Source: Rhyacichthys aspro
Lineage: Eukaryota > Chordata > Actinopteri > Gobiiformes > Rhyacichthyidae
DNA: 64,000 nucleotides
Assembly (NCBI GenBank): GCA_036850595.1
Contig: CM072159.1
Coordinates: 1,974,529-2,038,528 of the forward strand
Reading direction: 5' to 3'
The number at the start of each line of letters is the position of its first letter. Within the stretch, counting starts at the first letter, position 1. The translations under genes and the position numbers were made by a program. Shown piece after piece: positions 60,990 to 64,000 of this stretch. Below the pieces are notes generated by a model, which ran no database searches, was not told the DNA's origin, and saw only the letters and a program-made list of their open reading frames with translations.

Positions 60990-62030
60990 AACTTTTTTAT
61001 CCAAGACAATAATTTAAATTTAGATCGACACTGAAGTACAAAAATATAAAAAAAAATATGCATCAGATATTGTGTTTCCTTTAATTACATAAAATATCTA
61101 GAATAGAAAAATAATCAATTAACATAAAGAGAAAGTTATTACTTATACAAATAATTGCAAATGCAAATTATATTATGCATGTGAACTATAAGGAAATAGA
61201 TTATATTGATTTGAGGACAACATAAAAAATTGGTAACTGTGTGGGTCAAAAATGTCTCTGCAGAAGTTAAAACAGGCAGCCAAAACTGAACTTCATTCAG
61301 TGTGCTCATGGTGATGAAGTTTGTATGATTTATGTGCTGCTTTGGGCCCTTGAACAGTTAGAGTGACAGTGACTTAGTGCGCGGCACAAGGTAGTTACAG
61401 ACTTAAACTACAATCAGTTGGCCCCAATGTCCCCAGTGTTTGGCAATCTGATTTCACTTTTTGACATCAGACATTACACCTGCCAATTAGTAAGTCTTAC
61501 TGTTACAAATGAGCACTGTCCAAACCCAGCCAGAGCTGAGAATAGATGTGTTCATATTGACTGCGGGGCCATTATCGAAGCTGCTAATTAGACCAATTTT
61601 GGATCGATTCTTCTATTGAATCCTCACCCATTTGTAAGAGAGAAAAAGTCGGACTAAGTAGGTTTTAGCACCAAATCTCCCCATGAACCTAAGTACATGT
61701 GATGGGTGTCGCTGTCAGAGAATCCCAACAGGAAACAAAGGCGAGAATTAGCGATCGATGAAGGAATTAATCACAGCTAATCCATGAAGTGGAGATGATG
61801 ACTTGACTTGTCAACGGCCTAAATGACTCAACAGCTGTCACAGTCTGTACAATCTCTCAGCAACACTGGGGCCATTAGGAAAAAAGTCTCAATATATTAA
61901 CATTTTCTGGCAAGTGCTGCAAGGTGATTTATTATAGGTCTATAAGGCCTTTCCCCTCAGTGGAAATTTGGGGTACTGCAACCAAAAACTAAAACTTTTT
62001 TTTTTTTTTAATGTACAGGAAACTCTACTG
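60990..62030. other. non-coding stretch, nothing recognised
   Basis: AT-rich sequence without an exon, a long ORF or transposon ends. Confidence 0.45.
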
Positions 62031-62319
62031 CTAATGGGATGTGTAGTGGTGGAACATGCGTTGAGTTGAGCTACACACACACACACCCTGGATACTCACC
62101 AGTTAAATGCAGGGGTAACACTAAGAGATATGACAGACAACCAAAACCAGCAGAAACACAAAGAAGAGCTTGGGGAAGTGTCTGGAGCAAGGAAAGTCTT
62201 GGAATCTCTGCTAAGACCACATGACAAAGACTCAGGAAAGCACTTTCTGATTTTTTTATTTTTTACAGTGGATAGAAAAAGAGATATGTGTTTGAGATAT
62301 GTGTTTCATTTATAATTTC

Positions 62320-62370
62320 AGTCAGACTTTCCTGATCAAATAAAGGTAAAAAAAAATAAAATAAAAATGA
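62320..62370 (+). repeat. retroposon-like tail
   Basis: The string ctgatcaaataaaggtaaaa followed by an A-rich run resembles the end of a fish LINE/SINE insertion. The upstream body (from about 62030) cannot be assigned. Confidence 0.3.
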
Positions 62371-62453
62371 GAGAGAGTATCTGCCAACAGACATACTATG
62401 ACAGAGCAACGTTCATTCTCATACTCAATCATGGGACACTGAGTTTCACCATT

Positions 62454-62556
62454 TCACCTACACATGTATGCCTTTGGATGGTGGGATGAAATGAAGTGCC
62501 TTGAGAGAACCCACAGTAATATGGAGAACATGCAGACTCCACAGAAGAAGGTTAAT
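62454..62556 (+). repeat. ancient LINE-derived fragment
   Basis: Contains acctacacatgtatgccttt, ggatggtgggatgaaa, gagaacccacag and atggagaacatgcagactcc. This order of motifs is a very common fish dispersed repeat, probably from a LINE 3' region. Confidence 0.55.
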
Positions 62557-62559
62557 AAC

Positions 62560-63012
62560 AGTCAGCCTAAGAAAGACTAAGTAAATACATGGATTTGTAC
62601 ATTTGGTGAATTCTCCAAACTAATTATCCCAAAAGTGAGTTGCCCAAGATATTATTTTGAAGACAGCAAAGCTATTCATTCGTGTATTCTCAATATATTT
62701 ATGACTAACTGCTTTGGAAATTTTCAAAATTAGGTAAATTTTGCCATTTCTACCTAGAGCCTGCTGGCTAACTTAAAGTCTTCTGTGTTGCCAAAAAACC
62801 AATGTGGCGTCTGTAGTGAGCCGTATAGTTAGTGAGATTGCAGAAGTTGCAAACGTCAGATAATTTTGTTTAGCTGGGGTTCTGCAGAAATTTTCAATAC
62901 CTATTACATTTTTTAAGAGACTAGCTTTACAAAATAAAGGCATTTGGAAGATTTTTATTTAGAACGTACATTGTAGTACATTGCATTACAGTCATTTTCT
63001 GATATTGTCATG
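62560..63012. other. non-coding stretch, nothing recognised
   Basis: AT-rich; no feature supported. Confidence 0.45.
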
Positions 63013-63013
63013 G

Positions 63014-63061
<48 letters not shown>

Positions 63062-63062
63062 T
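63014..63062 (+). repeat. (ATA)n trinucleotide microsatellite
   Basis: About 16 perfect ATA units. Confidence 0.97.
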
Positions 63063-63064
63063 AC

Positions 63065-64000
63065 AATAAAGGAGATAACCTGAGTGAAATAAAAATATCA
63101 TTAGACTATGAAGCCTGAAACTCACTGAATGGCAGTTTTTATTAGCACTGGAATGGGTTATTTAAAGTAAATGCAAATTCAGTGTTTTCTCAGTTCAATA
63201 AGCAGACATCAGAGATAACAACAGGTCAGTAGAAACAGTCCATGATTAGCTCTAAGTGGCATTAGCATTCGCTCATTATATAAAGCTGATTTATTCATTG
63301 CCGTGAAAGAACACCAGGCTTAAATGCAAAATGAAAAATGGCTTGGGCTTCCTTTTAAGATTTGGTTTAAGGATTGTGTTCATGTGTAAAGTTAAGGGAT
63401 GGTGAGCTGTGAGATGAGAAGGCAAGATGCTGGTTTAGTTCTGGGGTTAGTTCACAGCATGACGCCTGGTTCAGAAGCAGGACTACAGCTGAGATAGCGA
63501 TGTACTGTAGGGTCTTTATGGAATTAAAAAAAGTGTACACATTTAGGACATTGCTAGAGTTTTTAACGTATGTGCTTTTAGAATTCTGACTTGGTGTTGA
63601 TTATTTTTTTTCAGATAAAGGTAAAAAGTCTGATGGCCAGACTTCCTGATCCAAAACAAGGTAGATGACATAACACAGCACAATGGGCCTGTAAGGACAA
63701 CATGAGGCCCACAAAATTGAAAATAACTTCTCACTGTGTTCAGACTAAGCCACAAGAGTGTCATCTGAGTAAAAAATAAACTGTTCTTGTCATATTATGG
63801 GTTTCCTAAGCTTTTCAAACCTGGAAGGAAAGAGGGATGGACAAGATGCTTTGGAGGAACACATAATAGGCCTAGTAGCATATTTACATGTCTTGCTGCT
63901 GTAATTATAATTGACTGTTTGTGCGGTCACATCTCTGCTCTTTTGCATTTGCATTTATCCACAACTCCATTTTAAAGTAAGTGAGACTTTAACATCACAT
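63065..64000. other. non-coding stretch, nothing recognised
   Basis: Ends the window with AT-rich DNA. Two ORFs of 62-73 residues have no splice context or domain. Confidence 0.45.

Overview
This 64 kb window looks like AT-rich nuclear DNA from a teleost fish. The evidence is short GT-AG introns, many microsatellites, and a dense population of fish-type DNA transposons, mostly short non-autonomous hAT-like elements. The ORFs and repeats were read by eye, and no database was searched. Only two protein-coding loci can be recognised with confidence.

Left edge (1-3.1 kb): two plus-strand, phase-0 exons of whirlin (whrn), the PDZ scaffold of hair-cell stereocilia and photoreceptors. One is a 73-codon exon from the second helical (HN-like) domain; the other is an in-frame 11-codon microexon. 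They are followed directly by a scaffold gap of exactly 100 N. At 39.2-39.3 kb there is a third whirlin exon, the first half of PDZ2, but on the minus strand. PDZ2 precedes the HN exon in the protein, so this arrangement cannot make one normal gene. Either the sequence right of the gap is misplaced or mis-oriented, or there is a real rearrangement. I could not find whirlin's other exons.

Right-centre (49.3-56.3 kb): a complete plus-strand gene for a COMTD1-like, metal-dependent class I O-methyltransferase. It has a non-coding first exon and six coding exons giving 223 residues, with the expected SAM and metal motifs and a poly(A) signal. Its upstream flank (about 49.3-49.75 kb) recurs in direct orientation downstream (about 55.97-56.3 kb), possibly the trace of a tandem duplication.

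The rest is introns or intergenic DNA with transposon remains. These include hAT elements with recognisable ends or target-site duplications (9.0, 22.9, 36.9 kb), two hAT transposase pseudogenes (31.8-33.0 kb and a nested pair at 53.9-55.6 kb), a TTAA-flanked element (9.6-10.6 kb), a Tigger/pogo-like deletion derivative (59.2 kb), an element nested inside another (57.6-58.8 kb), LINE fragments, and a repeat family with four copies, two of which keep a 41-codon ORF resembling the start of a RecQ-like helicase. If the PDZ2 exon marks the true orientation of the main contig, the methyltransferase gene could lie inside or beside a very large whirlin intron on the opposite strand. I see no prokaryotic genes, CRISPR arrays or convincing tRNA genes.
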